A DNA stretch of 64,000 bases from RDXT01 sp033765305 (GCA_033765305.1 JANRID010000067.1:62001-126000); one strand, 5' to 3'. Shown: positions 8,913 to 19,020, counted from the stretch's first letter. Notes: a model not told the origin generated them from the sequence alone. A program made the numbers and translations.

Positions 8913-10724
8913 TCAGCGATCTTCGAGGGTTTTCCACCAGAATTGCCTGAGCCACAGGGAGGATGCTGCGATGACGGCCAGTCCGGCGGCGAAAGCGGTC
9001 CAATTGCGCAGCACGAGGAATACCGGGGCCGAGGTCAGCGCCAGCTGCCAGACGATGCCGACGGCGACATTGGCCATGTCCCGGCGGAAATGGCGGTTGG
9101 GCACAAAGGCCGGATCTTCCGCCATGACCGCATCCCGCACCGGCCCCCAGAAGCCCCAGGGCCGCACGTTCCGGTAGAACTGCTTCAGCACGTCCATCGG
9201 TTCCGGCGGCGTGCTGAAGGTGCCTGCCAGGCAGCCGGCCAGCGAAATCAGCAGCAGCGCCGGGAAGCTGTTCACCGGCGAAACCTCCGGCAGCAGCACC
9301 GGCATGAGCAAAGCGGCGAGCATGCCGGTAGCCATGCCCCAGAAGTAGCCGTAGCCGTTGAAGCGCCACCAGTACCATTTCAGCACGTTGGATGCTGTAT
9401 AGCCGCCCAGCAGTCCGCCCACCAGCCAGAGAATCACGTCGTTGAGGGTCGGGGCAATCAGCCCGAACGCTGTCGAAACCACCACAATCCCCACCGAGGC
9501 GAGGTAGCTCAGCCGGAGGTACGTGGCGTGGCTGGCATTGGGGTTGATATAGGTCTTGTAGATATCGTTGACCAGATAGGCAGGCGCAGCATTGACCGTG
9601 GCGGAAAAGGTGGACATAAACGCAGCCAGCAGGCCTGCAATCAGCAGCCCGGCCAGCCCCGGCGGCACAAAGCGCTTGATCGTCTCCGGCAGCAGCAGCT
9701 CGAAGTCCAGCTGGCTGCCCATCTGCCGCAGCGGCTCCATGAAAAAGCCCAGCGCGAGCACGCTCAGCCCGGCAATGAGCATGTAGCGCGGCGGCAGCAG
9801 CACCACATTGACCACTGCCGACATCTTGGCCGCCTCCCTGGGGCTGCGGGTGCTGAGGGTGCGCTGCATATCGTAGTTCGGCGCGGGGCCCGCCATGCTG
9901 ACCAGGATTCCCTTAAACAGCACCATCATCATGAAAGGCGCAAACATCTCGTACCCGTCCTGGCTGATGACGTGGCTGGCATTGTCCAGGATGCCGCTCC
10001 AGTCCAGCCCCAGGGTCCATCCGAAGCCGAGGCGGTCCCAGCCTTCGGGCGTATTGGCGGCAATGGTTTCCGTCGAGACGGTCCGCATGGCAATCACCCC
10101 CACCATGACCGAGGCCACCGCCAGGATGCCGAACTGCAGCAGCTCGGTGAATACGACGCTCCGCATGCCGCCTTTGACGAGATAGAGCGTCGTAAGGCCG
10201 GTAATGAGGATGCCGTGGATGTTGGCGTTCAGCTCCGGATCTGCCGAAAACTCCAGCGGCACGAAGGTGGCCGAGAATTTGCCGATTCCCCGGAACCCGT
10301 AGGCCAGAAACCCGATCACGCTCAGCAGGGCAAAGGCTACCACGCTCAGATGCGACCAGGCAGCGCCCCGGCCCTGGCCGAAACGGGTGTGAATCCACTC
10401 GGCTCCGGTGAGCGCATTGGAGCGGCGCACCCAGGCCGAGAGGTACACCATCATGAAAATCTGGTTGAATACAGGCCAAAGCCAGGGAATCCATACGCTT
10501 TTGACGCCGTACACAAACATCAGGTACACCATCCACATCGTGCCGGCCATGTCAAACATGCCGGAGGCGTTGGAGACGCCCAGCAGGTACCAGGGCATGC
10601 GGTTGTCGCCCAGGAAATAGCTTTTCAGGTCCTTCTGCTCGTGGCGGCTGACATAGAATCCAATAGCCACCGTGACAAGCAGGTACAGTGCGATAATGGC
10701 CAGATCGGCCGGGTGCAGGCTCAT
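8913..10724 (-). CDS. Sodium:solute symporter (SSS family)
   Basis: 603-residue inner-membrane protein with about 13-14 hydrophobic helices, beginning LAIIALYLLVTVAIGFYVS. Family segments include GDNRMPWYLLGVSNASGMFDMAGTMWM near the N-terminus and SMAGPAPNYDMQRTLSTRSPREAAKMS in the middle. Members import sugars and other solutes with sodium. Its ATG overlaps the stop of the upstream FG-GAP gene by 4 bases (ATGA), so translation is probably coupled. The phosphorylase gene follows 39 bases downstream. Context suggests it imports the disaccharide that the GH130 enzyme cleaves; this is an inference. Confidence 0.92.
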   Translation of the reverse strand: MSLHPADLAIIALYLLVTVAIGFYVSRHEQKDLKSYFLGDNRMPWYLLGVSNASGMFDMAGTMWMVYLMFVYGVKSVWIPWLWPVFNQIFMMVYLSAWVRRSNALTGAEWIHTRFGQGRGAAWSHLSVVAFALLSVIGFLAYGFRGIGKFSATFVPLEFSADPELNANIHGILITGLTTLYLVKGGMRSVVFTELLQFGILAVASVMVGVIAMRTVSTETIAANTPEGWDRLGFGWTLGLDWSGILDNASHVISQDGYEMFAPFMMMVLFKGILVSMAGPAPNYDMQRTLSTRSPREAAKMSAVVNVVLLPPRYMLIAGLSVLALGFFMEPLRQMGSQLDFELLLPETIKRFVPPGLAGLLIAGLLAAFMSTFSATVNAAPAYLVNDIYKTYINPNASHATYLRLSYLASVGIVVVSTAFGLIAPTLNDVILWLVGGLLGGYTASNVLKWYWWRFNGYGYFWGMATGMLAALLMPVLLPEVSPVNSFPALLLISLAGCLAGTFSTPPEPMDVLKQFYRNVRPWGFWGPVRDAVMAEDPAFVPNRHFRRDMANVAVGIVWQLALTSAPVFLVLRNWTAFAAGLAVIAASSLWLRQFWWKTLEDR

Positions 10725-13700
10725 GGGGAAGCGGGGGTAGGAAGCGGGAGGGATTCGATTCGGACCGTCCGGCCGGGGTCATAGCTGAACGAGCGGGAGG
10801 ACTGGGCGCAGTGCCCGTTGCCCGGATACCGCTCGATCCGCTGCCGGCGTCCGTCCGCAGCATACAGCACTGCGCTGGTTTCCAGCGCTCGGAAGGCATG
10901 CCGGGCCGCCTGCGGCTGCACAGGCCGGTACACCCGGAGCGGGCCGCTGTTGCTGGCTGCCGCCAGCCAGGACGGCTGCCCGGGCGGCCCGGCCAGCCAG
11001 AGGAGGGATTTCTGATCCCCATCCGCCAGAAAGCCGCTTTCGGCGGCCTGCACAGACCGGAACCGGCCCGCTCCGTCTCCGGCGAGGATCAGCCCTTCCC
11101 CGGCTGCGTACCAGCCGTTCTGGGTGTCTGTCCCGTACAGGTTGCCGGTCAGCGCCAGATCCGGAAAGCCGTCATGGTTGAAATCGCCGCTTTCAATGCC
11201 GAAGACCGGCGCAAACTGCGCCTCCATGGGCAGCGGCTGCACGCGGAAGCCTTCCGCGCCCCGGTTTTCGATCAGCACCGACGCCATCATGCGGCTCTCG
11301 TACACCTGTGCGCGGGCAAATTCCTCCTTCGTCAGGGCCTGCCGGAAGGGCGTCCGGCCGTAGTCGGCATATTTCGGAAAGCGCCGGCGGAACATCGGGC
11401 AGGGCTCCGCCAGCTGGTCCCTCGGGGCAGCCAGATAGGCTTCCCCTTCAATGAAATGGCTCAGCAGCAGCTCGTTTACGCCATTCTGGTCCAGATCCAG
11501 CACATGCAGCTGCACCGGCTCCGCTTCGCTGGCCCGGAAGCGGGAGTTCAGCCCCAGGTTGCCTGCTGCATAGTCCATGTCGCCGTCCTGGTCCAGGTCT
11601 GCGGCATGCAGGGCTGTCCACCAGCCCGGCGGGGTAAGGGTGCGGCCCGCATCCAGGGCACCGCCGGTATTGCGGTACAGCATGACAGGCATCCACTCGC
11701 CGCAGAGCAGCAGATCAGGCCAGGTGTCGCCGTCGGCATCGGTCCAGATGGCACTGGTGATCAGGCCCGGGCGGAGCAGCGCCGGCGCAGCGGACTCCGT
11801 CGCATCCGTAAACCGCCCGCCCTCGTTGCGGAGCAGGAAGCTGCGGGGCGCCTCCGGATAATAGCCGGGCCGGAGGCGCCCGCCCACGAAGAGGTCCCAG
11901 TCGCCGTCGCCGTCGAAGTCGGCGGCCCGCACGCAGCCGCCGCTGGCCAGGATGTCCGGGATGGCCAGCGAATCATAGCGGAATCTGCCGCCGCCCTCGT
12001 TGCGGTAGAGGCGGTGGCGGAAATAGGCGTGCTCGCCAGCCCGCTCGCTGCCGCCGTTGGCGGCATATACATCCTGGTCGCCGTCACCGTCGCAGTCGAA
12101 GATCAGCAGCCCCAGCGTTTCCTGCGCGGCATGCTCCGCAAACAGCTCCCGGCGCCTGAAGCGCCCGTCCGGCTGCTGCATGAAGGCCGTGCAGGCATAG
12201 CCGGCACTGCCGCCGATGAGCAGGTCGTCGAGCCCGTTGCCGTCCAGATCGCCGGCGGCCATGCCGGGCCCCGACTGGGAATACTGGTGCCAGAGCAGCT
12301 TGTCGCGGTTGAAGTCGTTGTAGCGCTGCTCCTGATGCGTGAAAGCAAGCCCCAGGCTGGTGTCCGCAGGCGCCATCCACAGCGGCGCAGGCGCTGCGGT
12401 GTCCGGCGGAGCCGGCACCGCATCTGCGTAGCGCAGCGTAAGAACCTGATCCGCAGGCACTCCCCGCAGCAGCTGCTGCCTGCCGTCCGGCCAGCGGATT
12501 TCAAGCCGATCTGCCATGCCGGCATCGCCCAGCCCGAAATGCGCCACGGCTTCTACGCTCGATTTATACCCCCGCACCAGCGTCTGATAGTGGTGCTGCC
12601 GGATCTGCCTGCCTCCGATCCGGGCTTCCGCAAAAATCTGCGCCCCCAGGCCGTCCGCGTTGCCGGGCGGGCCTTCGAGGCGGATGCGGAGAAAATGCCG
12701 CCTGGGCTGATCGAGCTGCTCCGAGCGGTTTTCGCAGATGAAGGCAGGCTCCTGCAGGTTGCTGATCGCCAGGTCGAGGTCCCCGTCGAGGTCCAGATCG
12801 GCGTACAGCATGCCGTTGGAGTAGGAAGGCCGCCCGAAGCCCCATTCCTCCGACCGGTCTGCGAAGGTCAGATTGCCTTGATTGTGAAACAGATAGTTAT
12901 GCTTGTGCACATGGCCCAGCTTCGAGAGCGCCTCCTGGAGGCTGGCCTGGGAAGCGGCCTCATCCCGGAACATGCGCAGCTCGTTGTCGTAGGAGATGAA
13001 GTCGAGGTCCGTGATATCGTGGTAATACCCGTTGGTGATGGCCAGGTCCCGCCAGCCGTCATTGTCCATGTCGAAAAACAGGCAGGCCCAGCTCCAGTCC
13101 GTTTTATGCACGCCTGCCAGCTGCCCGATTTCCCGGAACCCGTTCGGGGTGCGCAGCTGGAGCGTGTTGCGCACGACCTGCGGCTGGTAGCCGGCCTGCA
13201 GCGACTGGTAGAAGCGGTCGAACGAGGGCTTGGAGAACATGGATTTCTGCCGCCGGTTGTCGTTGGGCATCATATCCATCTCGATCAGGTCGGCCAGGCC
13301 GTCGTTGTTGATGTCGGCTGCATCGACGCCCATGCCGTTGTGCGACTGGTAGGCGGTGTAGCGGGAGATTTCGTTGGCAAAGGTGCCGTCCCGCTGGTTG
13401 ATCCACAGCAGGTCGCTGGAGAGGAAGTCGTTGGCTACGTACAGATCCGGCCAGCCGTCGGCATTGAAGTCGCTGGCCACAACGCCGAGGCCCCAGCCTT
13501 CGACCGTAATGCCGGCCTGGCAGGAGATGTTGGAAAACCGGGGCAGCAGGCGGCCATCGGGTCCGGGCGCGGGCCCGTCGTTCCGGTAGAGGCGGTCCGT
13601 GCTGGGCGCTTCGCCCTGGCTGCGGATCAGCCGGATGCTGTTGCGGTCGATCTGCTCCAGGGCGTTGGTCAGCACATAGAGATCGAGGTCGCCGTCGAGG

Positions 13701-14254
13701 TCGAAATCGAGGAAGGCGCCCTGGGTGCTGTAGCCGGAATCGGCGATGCCGCAGCGGGCAGCAGCTTCTTCAAAGCGCGGGATGCCGGCCTCGTCGAGCC
13801 CCTGATGGAGAAAAAGCAGATTGGGCGCAGGGGCGCCCCGCACCGGCGATGCCACGCTGACATAGAGGTCGGGCCAGCCGTCGGCATTGAGGTCGGCGAC
13901 AGAGGCCCCCGTGCACCAGGCCGAGGTGGCGATGCCGGCAGCCTCGGTGACCTCCTCGAACCGGAGCCCGCCCCGGTTCAGGTAGAGCCTGCTGCTGACC
14001 ATATTGCCGCTGAAAAACAGGTCCGGAAGCCCGTCACGGTTGAAATCGGCAGTAGCCGTTCCGCCTCCGTTGTAGAGATATAGGTGCTTGAGGATGTTGA
14101 GGCTGTCCGATTCGGTGATCCGGTTGGCAAACTGAACGCCGCTTTCGGCAGGCGTCAGAATCCGGTAGCGCGGCATGGAGCCCGGCTGCTGCGTGCAAGC
14201 AGCCAGCAGCAAGGCCATCAGAACCGGCAGAACAGCAGATTGCAGAGCTCTCAT
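10721..14254 (-). CDS. CRTAC1-like FG-GAP/VCBS repeat lipoprotein with ASPIC/UnbV domain
   Basis: 1177 residues. The chosen start MRALQSAVLPVLMALLLAAC gives a lipoprotein signal with the lipidated Cys about 20 residues in. Many FG-GAP repeats with DxDxDGxxD calcium loops follow, for example DFNRDGLPDLFFSGN, DLNADGWPDLYVS and DFDLDGDLDLYV. They form a beta-propeller before, and a second set after, an ASPIC/UnbV domain (about 535-595: GLGAQIF, GYKSSVEAVAHFGLGD, EIRWPDG). Proteins of this type often sit beside SusC/SusD in Bacteroidota and are thought to work on the cell surface. No enzymatic residues are evident. It lies between susD and the symporter in one operon. An ATG one codon upstream (14257) is an equal alternative. 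Confidence 0.87.
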   Translation of the reverse strand: MRALQSAVLPVLMALLLAACTQQPGSMPRYRILTPAESGVQFANRITESDSLNILKHLYLYNGGGTATADFNRDGLPDLFFSGNMVSSRLYLNRGGLRFEEVTEAAGIATSAWCTGASVADLNADGWPDLYVSVASPVRGAPAPNLLFLHQGLDEAGIPRFEEAAARCGIADSGYSTQGAFLDFDLDGDLDLYVLTNALEQIDRNSIRLIRSQGEAPSTDRLYRNDGPAPGPDGRLLPRFSNISCQAGITVEGWGLGVVASDFNADGWPDLYVANDFLSSDLLWINQRDGTFANEISRYTAYQSHNGMGVDAADINNDGLADLIEMDMMPNDNRRQKSMFSKPSFDRFYQSLQAGYQPQVVRNTLQLRTPNGFREIGQLAGVHKTDWSWACLFFDMDNDGWRDLAITNGYYHDITDLDFISYDNELRMFRDEAASQASLQEALSKLGHVHKHNYLFHNQGNLTFADRSEEWGFGRPSYSNGMLYADLDLDGDLDLAISNLQEPAFICENRSEQLDQPRRHFLRIRLEGPPGNADGLGAQIFAEARIGGRQIRQHHYQTLVRGYKSSVEAVAHFGLGDAGMADRLEIRWPDGRQQLLRGVPADQVLTLRYADAVPAPPDTAAPAPLWMAPADTSLGLAFTHQEQRYNDFNRDKLLWHQYSQSGPGMAAGDLDGNGLDDLLIGGSAGYACTAFMQQPDGRFRRRELFAEHAAQETLGLLIFDCDGDGDQDVYAANGGSERAGEHAYFRHRLYRNEGGGRFRYDSLAIPDILASGGCVRAADFDGDGDWDLFVGGRLRPGYYPEAPRSFLLRNEGGRFTDATESAAPALLRPGLITSAIWTDADGDTWPDLLLCGEWMPVMLYRNTGGALDAGRTLTPPGWWTALHAADLDQDGDMDYAAGNLGLNSRFRASEAEPVQLHVLDLDQNGVNELLLSHFIEGEAYLAAPRDQLAEPCPMFRRRFPKYADYGRTPFRQALTKEEFARAQVYESRMMASVLIENRGAEGFRVQPLPMEAQFAPVFGIESGDFNHDGFPDLALTGNLYGTDTQNGWYAAGEGLILAGDGAGRFRSVQAAESGFLADGDQKSLLWLAGPPGQPSWLAAASNSGPLRVYRPVQPQAARHAFRALETSAVLYAADGRRQRIERYPGNGHCAQSSRSFSYDPGRTVRIESLPLPTPASP

Positions 14255-14352
14255 CATGGACGCCTGGGGAGGACGGGAAGGCAAGATCGTAAAAAGGCGC
14301 AACACGGCGGCACCGCCGCCGCATCGCGCCCCGGATTACGTAGGTTCAATGC

Positions 14353-15849
14353 TTAATAACCAGGATTCTGCGTACAAAGCTTATTAATATCTACCTCGTT
14401 GGCGGGAATCGGGAGCACCTCGTGCTTGCCGGTGACAAACTTGGAGCCGAAGACCTGCGGCCCCAGGCCCCAGCGGACCACATCCAGGCGGCGCTGCCCC
14501 TCGAAGCACAGCTCGAGCTTACGCTCCGTGACAAGATGCTGGAGCTCGTTGCCGTCGGCGGCGCGGTCGGGGAGGATGGCACCCGAAGGATCGGCGCGCC
14601 GGCGGACCTGGTTGATCAGGGCAACTGCTTCGCCCATTTTGTTGAGCCGGATCTTGGATTCGGCCAGCAGCAGCAGCACATCGGCATAGCGCAGCACGCG
14701 GATGTTGATGTCGCCGTCGTCGAGCGCGCCGCCGGGGCCGGGCGCCGGATCGGTGTATTTGCCGATGGCCCAGCCGTTTGCCGTAAAAATCGGATCGTAG
14801 GGCTGCCCGTTGAAGGTGCTGCCCGGGCCAAAGAAGAAGGCCTTCAGGCGCGGATCGGCGGGATCGTAGGAGCCGATCAGGTCATCGCTGGGCTTGGCGT
14901 TGTAGAAAGCGAAGCCGGATACGCCGTACTCCTTCGGGCGGAAGTTGCCTTCGGCATTGCCGCCCCAGCCGGTGTTCACATCCACTGCCCAGGCACCGCC
15001 GCCGCCGCTGAGGTTTTTGGTGAACTGCACCTCAAAGAGGCTTTCCTCGTTGTTTTCGTCATTGGCATTGAAGGTGCTCTGGAGCCGTCCGTATTCCACA
15101 AGGGCATACTCCCCGCTGGTGACGACGCTCTGCAGCTTGGCCTCTGCATCGCCCCATTTCTGCTGGTAGACAAACACCTTGCCCAGCAGGGCCGAAGCGG
15201 CGCCCGATGTGGCGCGGCCGGCATTGGGTGCGTCGTATTCCGAACGCTTGGGCAGGTTCGATTCCGCGTAGCGGAGGTCTTCTTCGATCACGGCATAGAC
15301 TTCAGCCGGCGTAGCGCGGGCGAGGTCCTTGACCAGCGCGGTGGAAGGGTCGATCCGCAGGGGTACGCCGCCGAAATTGGACACCAGATTGAAATAGCTC
15401 AGCGCCCGCAGAAAGCGCGCCTCGGCCAGGAGCCGCTTGCGCAGGGTCTCGTCCATGCCTTCGATGGCCGGAATCTTTTCCAGCGCCACGTTGGCACGGG
15501 CAATGGTGACATAGCTGTCGTTCCAGAACGCATTGATGTGCTCGTGCGTCGCGTCGAACGCGTAGGCGAGCAGCTGCGTGTTGGGCGTCTGCGTGTTGGG
15601 CGTGGGTGCAGCCTCGCCGGAGCTGAAGTCCAGCACGAAGAAGATCTGCCGCTGGTACAGGCCCTGCCGCTGCAGGCCGGCATAGACGGCATTGACCGCC
15701 TTGATGGCCTCTTCCGCATTCGTGTAGAACGATTCGGAGTTGATCGTGTTGACGTCCGTGGTGTTCAGGAAGTCGTCGCTGCAGCCCCAATAGAGTCCTG
15801 TAGTCAGGAACAGCGCCAGGGCGGTGAAGGCATTCCGGAGTATACGCAT
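14353..15849 (-). CDS. SusD/RagB family nutrient-binding outer membrane lipoprotein
   Basis: 498 residues from MRILRNAFTALALF, chosen because it gives a signal peptide ending at a lipobox Cys (GLYWGCSDDFLN). The remaining sequence shows the SusD TPR helices and the conserved C-terminal end with ELCFEGQRRLDVVRWG and LPIPANEVDIN. SusD proteins cap the SusC barrel and bind the incoming oligosaccharide on the surface. It starts 33 bases after the susC stop, as in most such pairs. An open frame runs 11 codons further upstream without a better signal peptide. Confidence 0.95.
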   Translation of the reverse strand: MRILRNAFTALALFLTTGLYWGCSDDFLNTTDVNTINSESFYTNAEEAIKAVNAVYAGLQRQGLYQRQIFFVLDFSSGEAAPTPNTQTPNTQLLAYAFDATHEHINAFWNDSYVTIARANVALEKIPAIEGMDETLRKRLLAEARFLRALSYFNLVSNFGGVPLRIDPSTALVKDLARATPAEVYAVIEEDLRYAESNLPKRSEYDAPNAGRATSGAASALLGKVFVYQQKWGDAEAKLQSVVTSGEYALVEYGRLQSTFNANDENNEESLFEVQFTKNLSGGGGAWAVDVNTGWGGNAEGNFRPKEYGVSGFAFYNAKPSDDLIGSYDPADPRLKAFFFGPGSTFNGQPYDPIFTANGWAIGKYTDPAPGPGGALDDGDINIRVLRYADVLLLLAESKIRLNKMGEAVALINQVRRRADPSGAILPDRAADGNELQHLVTERKLELCFEGQRRLDVVRWGLGPQVFGSKFVTGKHEVLPIPANEVDINKLCTQNPGY

Positions 15850-15882
15850 GAGTCCTTGTTGCATTAACATGCTGAAAATCAA

Positions 15883-18800
15883 TTATAAGCCAAGCTGGAT
15901 TCCCAGCAGGAACGTGCGTGCCTGGGGATAGGTGCCGATGTCGATGCCGCGGCCCAGGGTGAAGTTGTCGCCGCCTACTTCGGGGTCGTAGCCCGTGTAG
16001 CGGGTCAGGGTCAGGAGGTTGTTGGCCGTCACATACACGCGCGCATTGTTCAGCGAGGGGATGCGCCCGGTCAGGCTGCGGAGGGAGTAGCCCACCGTGA
16101 GGTTTTTGATGCGCATGAACGAGCCGTTCTCCACGAAGCGCGAGGAGTTGCGCTTGTTGTTGTTGGGGTCGGTGTTGATGGCGCGGGGCACGGTGGTGGA
16201 GGGGTTGGAAGGGGTCCAGCGGTCCAGCACAGCCGCGCCCTGGTTGAAGTTCTGGCTCAGGTCCTCGGTCCAGGTCCGCAGCGCGTTCCAGAGCTGGTTG
16301 CCGTGCACGCCCTGGAGGTTGAGGGAGAGGTCGAAGTCGCCGAAGGCCAGGCTGCCGGTGAGGCCGTAGATCAGGTCCGGAATCGGGCTGCCGATGATGG
16401 TTCGGTCGTTTTCGTCGATTTTGCCGTCGGGCCCGGTGGGGTTGCCGTTTTCATCCGGCGCGCCGGCAATGTCGCGGAACCTGATGTCGCCCGGCGCCGT
16501 CTGGTCGGCCTGGTAGGGGCCGGCATCGCCGAGCGCATTGGCGGCATCCACTTCGGCCTGGCTCTGGAAGATGCCTTCCATTTCAAATCCATAATAGGCG
16601 CCCACCGGCCCGCCTACTGCCGTCCGGGTCAGCGAACCCAGGCTGAAGGTGTTGCCGCCGAAGATCGGCTCCCCTTCGCCCAGCGAGATCACCTCGTTGT
16701 GCAGGGTGGCAAAGTTCGCGCTGATGTTGTAGCTGAACTTGTCGCTCTTGTACTGCCGGTAGGTCAGGGCAACTTCCAGGCCCCGGTTTTCGATCTCGCC
16801 GGCATTGACCGGCGCAGGCCCCAGGCCTACCGAGGGCGGCACCGGCACCGATACGATCCAGTCCTGGGTGCGGCGGATGTAGTAATCCACGTTCAGGATG
16901 AGCGCATCGCGGAAGAGGCCGAGGTCCAGGCCGATGTTGCTCTGCACGCTGCGCTCCCAGCGGATGTCGGTATTGACCAGGCTGGAAGGCGTGGTGCCCG
17001 GAGAGAGGACGCCTCCGAAGGTGTAGTTGGCAAATCCGTTCAGCACGGCGTTGTTGTAGGCGCCCAGCGACTTGTCGTTGCCGATGGCCCCGTAGCTGGC
17101 GCGCAGCTTGAGGTTGCTGATGGCTTCCACGTTCTGGAGGAAGGCCTCGCGGTCCAGGCGCCAGCCCAGCGATGCGGAGGGGAAGTTGTCGTAGCGGTTT
17201 TCGGGATTGGGGATCTTGGAGGAGCCGTCCCGGCGGAAGTTGACCGTCAGCAGGTACTTGCCGTCGTAGCTGTAGGTAAAGCGGCCCAGGTAGGAGCGCA
17301 GGTTGGCGTCGGAGGTGAAGTTGCTGACTGCGGGGTTCTGGCCCAGGGGAATGGACTGCACGACGTCGTTGGGCAGCCGCTCGGCCTGGCCGCTGAGGCT
17401 GTGGAACTGGCCGTACTGGTCTGTGAGGCCTGCCAGCAGGCTGATGGAATGCTTGCCGAAGTCCCGGGCGTAGGTCAGAGTCTGCTCGATGAGCGGATCG
17501 AAGGAGGTGTTGTAGCTCTCCGAGATAAAGGAGAAGCGCAGCAGCCTTCGCACGCCTTCATACGCGGGGTTGCGGGAGAATCCGCGGTTGTAGCCCATGT
17601 TCATGCCCAGGTTGATGCGGTAGCGGAGGCCTTTGAACAGGTCCACCTCCCCGTACACGGTTCCCAGCAGTGCAAGGCCCCGGCTGCGGCTGGTAAGCAG
17701 CGTGGCTGCCGCCACCGGGTTTTCGGCGTCCTGCCCGTCCGGGTCCAGCGGCCAGCCGAATCCGCCCAGGAAGTCGTCGCTGAATACCGGAATGGTCGCA
17801 GGCTGCTTGATGACGTGCTCCAGCTGCCGCCGGCCGCCGAGGTTGGCCTCCGATAGCTTGTCGGTGTAGGCTACGTTGAGCGAGTTGCCCACGCGGATGC
17901 GCTTGCCGACTTTGAAGTCCGAGTTGAGGCTCACGGTGTAGCGCTCGAAATCGGTGCCCAGCATGACGCCGCTGTTGGCCAAGTAGCCCAGGCCGAGGGA
18001 GAAGGTCGCAGACTCGGTGCCGCCGCTGAAGGTCACATTGTGGTTGTTGAGGAACCCGGTGCGGAACAGCTCGTCCTGCCAGTCGGTGTTGTTGCCGGGC
18101 AGGCTGCTGGGGTCGCGCAGGTTGGCAGGGATGTCGCCGGCCTGGTTGTTGTTGGTGTACTTTTCGATGACGTATTCCACATAGTCGCGCTCGCCGAGCA
18201 GGTCGAGGGTGCGCCACACCTGCTGGAAGCCTGCATAGCCGTCGTAGCTGACGCGGGTCTGGCCTGCCTTGCCGCGCTTGGTGGTGATGATCACCACCCC
18301 GTTGGCGGCGCGGGCGCCGTAGATGGCGGCTGCGGAGGCGTCTTTGAGGATGTCGATCGATTCGATGTCGTTGGGGTTGAGCCGGGCCAGGGGGCTGGTG
18401 CTGAAATCGCCGCCCGAAAACGAAGCCAGGGGGTAGCCGTCGATGACATAGAGCGGCTCGGTGTCGCCGTTGGTGCCTACGCCGCGGATCTGCACCCGCA
18501 GGCCTGCTCCGGGCGCGCCCGAGGTCTGGGTCACCTGCACCCCGGCAGCGCGGCCCTGCAGGGCCTGCTCCACCGAATACACTGGAGTCGAGGCGAAGTC
18601 CTTGGCGTTGACCGACGTGATGGAGCCGGTCAGGTCCGACCGGCGCTGGGTGCCGTAGCCCACCACCACCACTTCATCGAGCGAATTGGCAGCGGGCACG
18701 AGCTGAAAGTCGATGGCGCTGCGGCCGGCTACAGCCGCTTCGAACGGCTCATAGCCATAGTAGGATACGGCAAGCACGTCGGCAGGCCGTACGCCGGAAA

Positions 18801-19020
18801 TGCGGTACATGCCTTCGGCATCGGTCAGCACGCCGTTGCTGGTGCCTTTGACTACGACGGCGGCACCCGCCAGCGGGTCGCCGGACTCGCCGGTTACACG
18901 GCCGCTTACCGTCGTCTGCGCAGATGCCGCAGCCGAAAGCGCCATAAACAGGAGCAGGAGCGCGCCATGCCGCATACGCCGGTACGCCCCTGGCCGGGGA
19001 GGAAGTAGCAGTTCATGCAT
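15883..19020 (-). CDS. SusC/RagA family TonB-linked outer membrane transporter
   Basis: 1045 residues. After the signal peptide (MRHGALLLLFMALSAAASAQ) comes a carboxypeptidase-like regulatory domain (GRVTGESGDPLAGAAVVVKG). Next is the plug with the typical SusC signature DEVVVVGYGTQRRSDLTGS and DPNDIESIDILKDASAAAIYG-like segment (here NPNDIESIDILKDASA), then the long TonB-dependent beta-barrel ending TFLLGIQLGL. It imports an oligosaccharide with its SusD partner, using TonB energy. I start at MHELLLPP; a later ATG at 18975 directly before the signal peptide is equally possible. It is the first gene of the minus-strand utilisation operon and is divergent from two regulatory genes. Confidence 0.94.
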   Translation of the reverse strand: MHELLLPPRPGAYRRMRHGALLLLFMALSAAASAQTTVSGRVTGESGDPLAGAAVVVKGTSNGVLTDAEGMYRISGVRPADVLAVSYYGYEPFEAAVAGRSAIDFQLVPAANSLDEVVVVGYGTQRRSDLTGSITSVNAKDFASTPVYSVEQALQGRAAGVQVTQTSGAPGAGLRVQIRGVGTNGDTEPLYVIDGYPLASFSGGDFSTSPLARLNPNDIESIDILKDASAAAIYGARAANGVVIITTKRGKAGQTRVSYDGYAGFQQVWRTLDLLGERDYVEYVIEKYTNNNQAGDIPANLRDPSSLPGNNTDWQDELFRTGFLNNHNVTFSGGTESATFSLGLGYLANSGVMLGTDFERYTVSLNSDFKVGKRIRVGNSLNVAYTDKLSEANLGGRRQLEHVIKQPATIPVFSDDFLGGFGWPLDPDGQDAENPVAAATLLTSRSRGLALLGTVYGEVDLFKGLRYRINLGMNMGYNRGFSRNPAYEGVRRLLRFSFISESYNTSFDPLIEQTLTYARDFGKHSISLLAGLTDQYGQFHSLSGQAERLPNDVVQSIPLGQNPAVSNFTSDANLRSYLGRFTYSYDGKYLLTVNFRRDGSSKIPNPENRYDNFPSASLGWRLDREAFLQNVEAISNLKLRASYGAIGNDKSLGAYNNAVLNGFANYTFGGVLSPGTTPSSLVNTDIRWERSVQSNIGLDLGLFRDALILNVDYYIRRTQDWIVSVPVPPSVGLGPAPVNAGEIENRGLEVALTYRQYKSDKFSYNISANFATLHNEVISLGEGEPIFGGNTFSLGSLTRTAVGGPVGAYYGFEMEGIFQSQAEVDAANALGDAGPYQADQTAPGDIRFRDIAGAPDENGNPTGPDGKIDENDRTIIGSPIPDLIYGLTGSLAFGDFDLSLNLQGVHGNQLWNALRTWTEDLSQNFNQGAAVLDRWTPSNPSTTVPRAINTDPNNNKRNSSRFVENGSFMRIKNLTVGYSLRSLTGRIPSLNNARVYVTANNLLTLTRYTGYDPEVGGDNFTLGRGIDIGTYPQARTFLLGIQLGL

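Noticed and set aside
10811..14083. 1090-codon plus-strand frame opposite the FG-GAP lipoprotein gene
   Set aside because: The minus-strand protein has calcium loops and an ASPIC domain; the plus-strand one is repetitive shadow sequence from the repeats.
15250..15275. T-loop-like GGTTCGATTCC suggesting a tRNA
   Set aside because: It lies inside susD, and no cloverleaf arms surround it.
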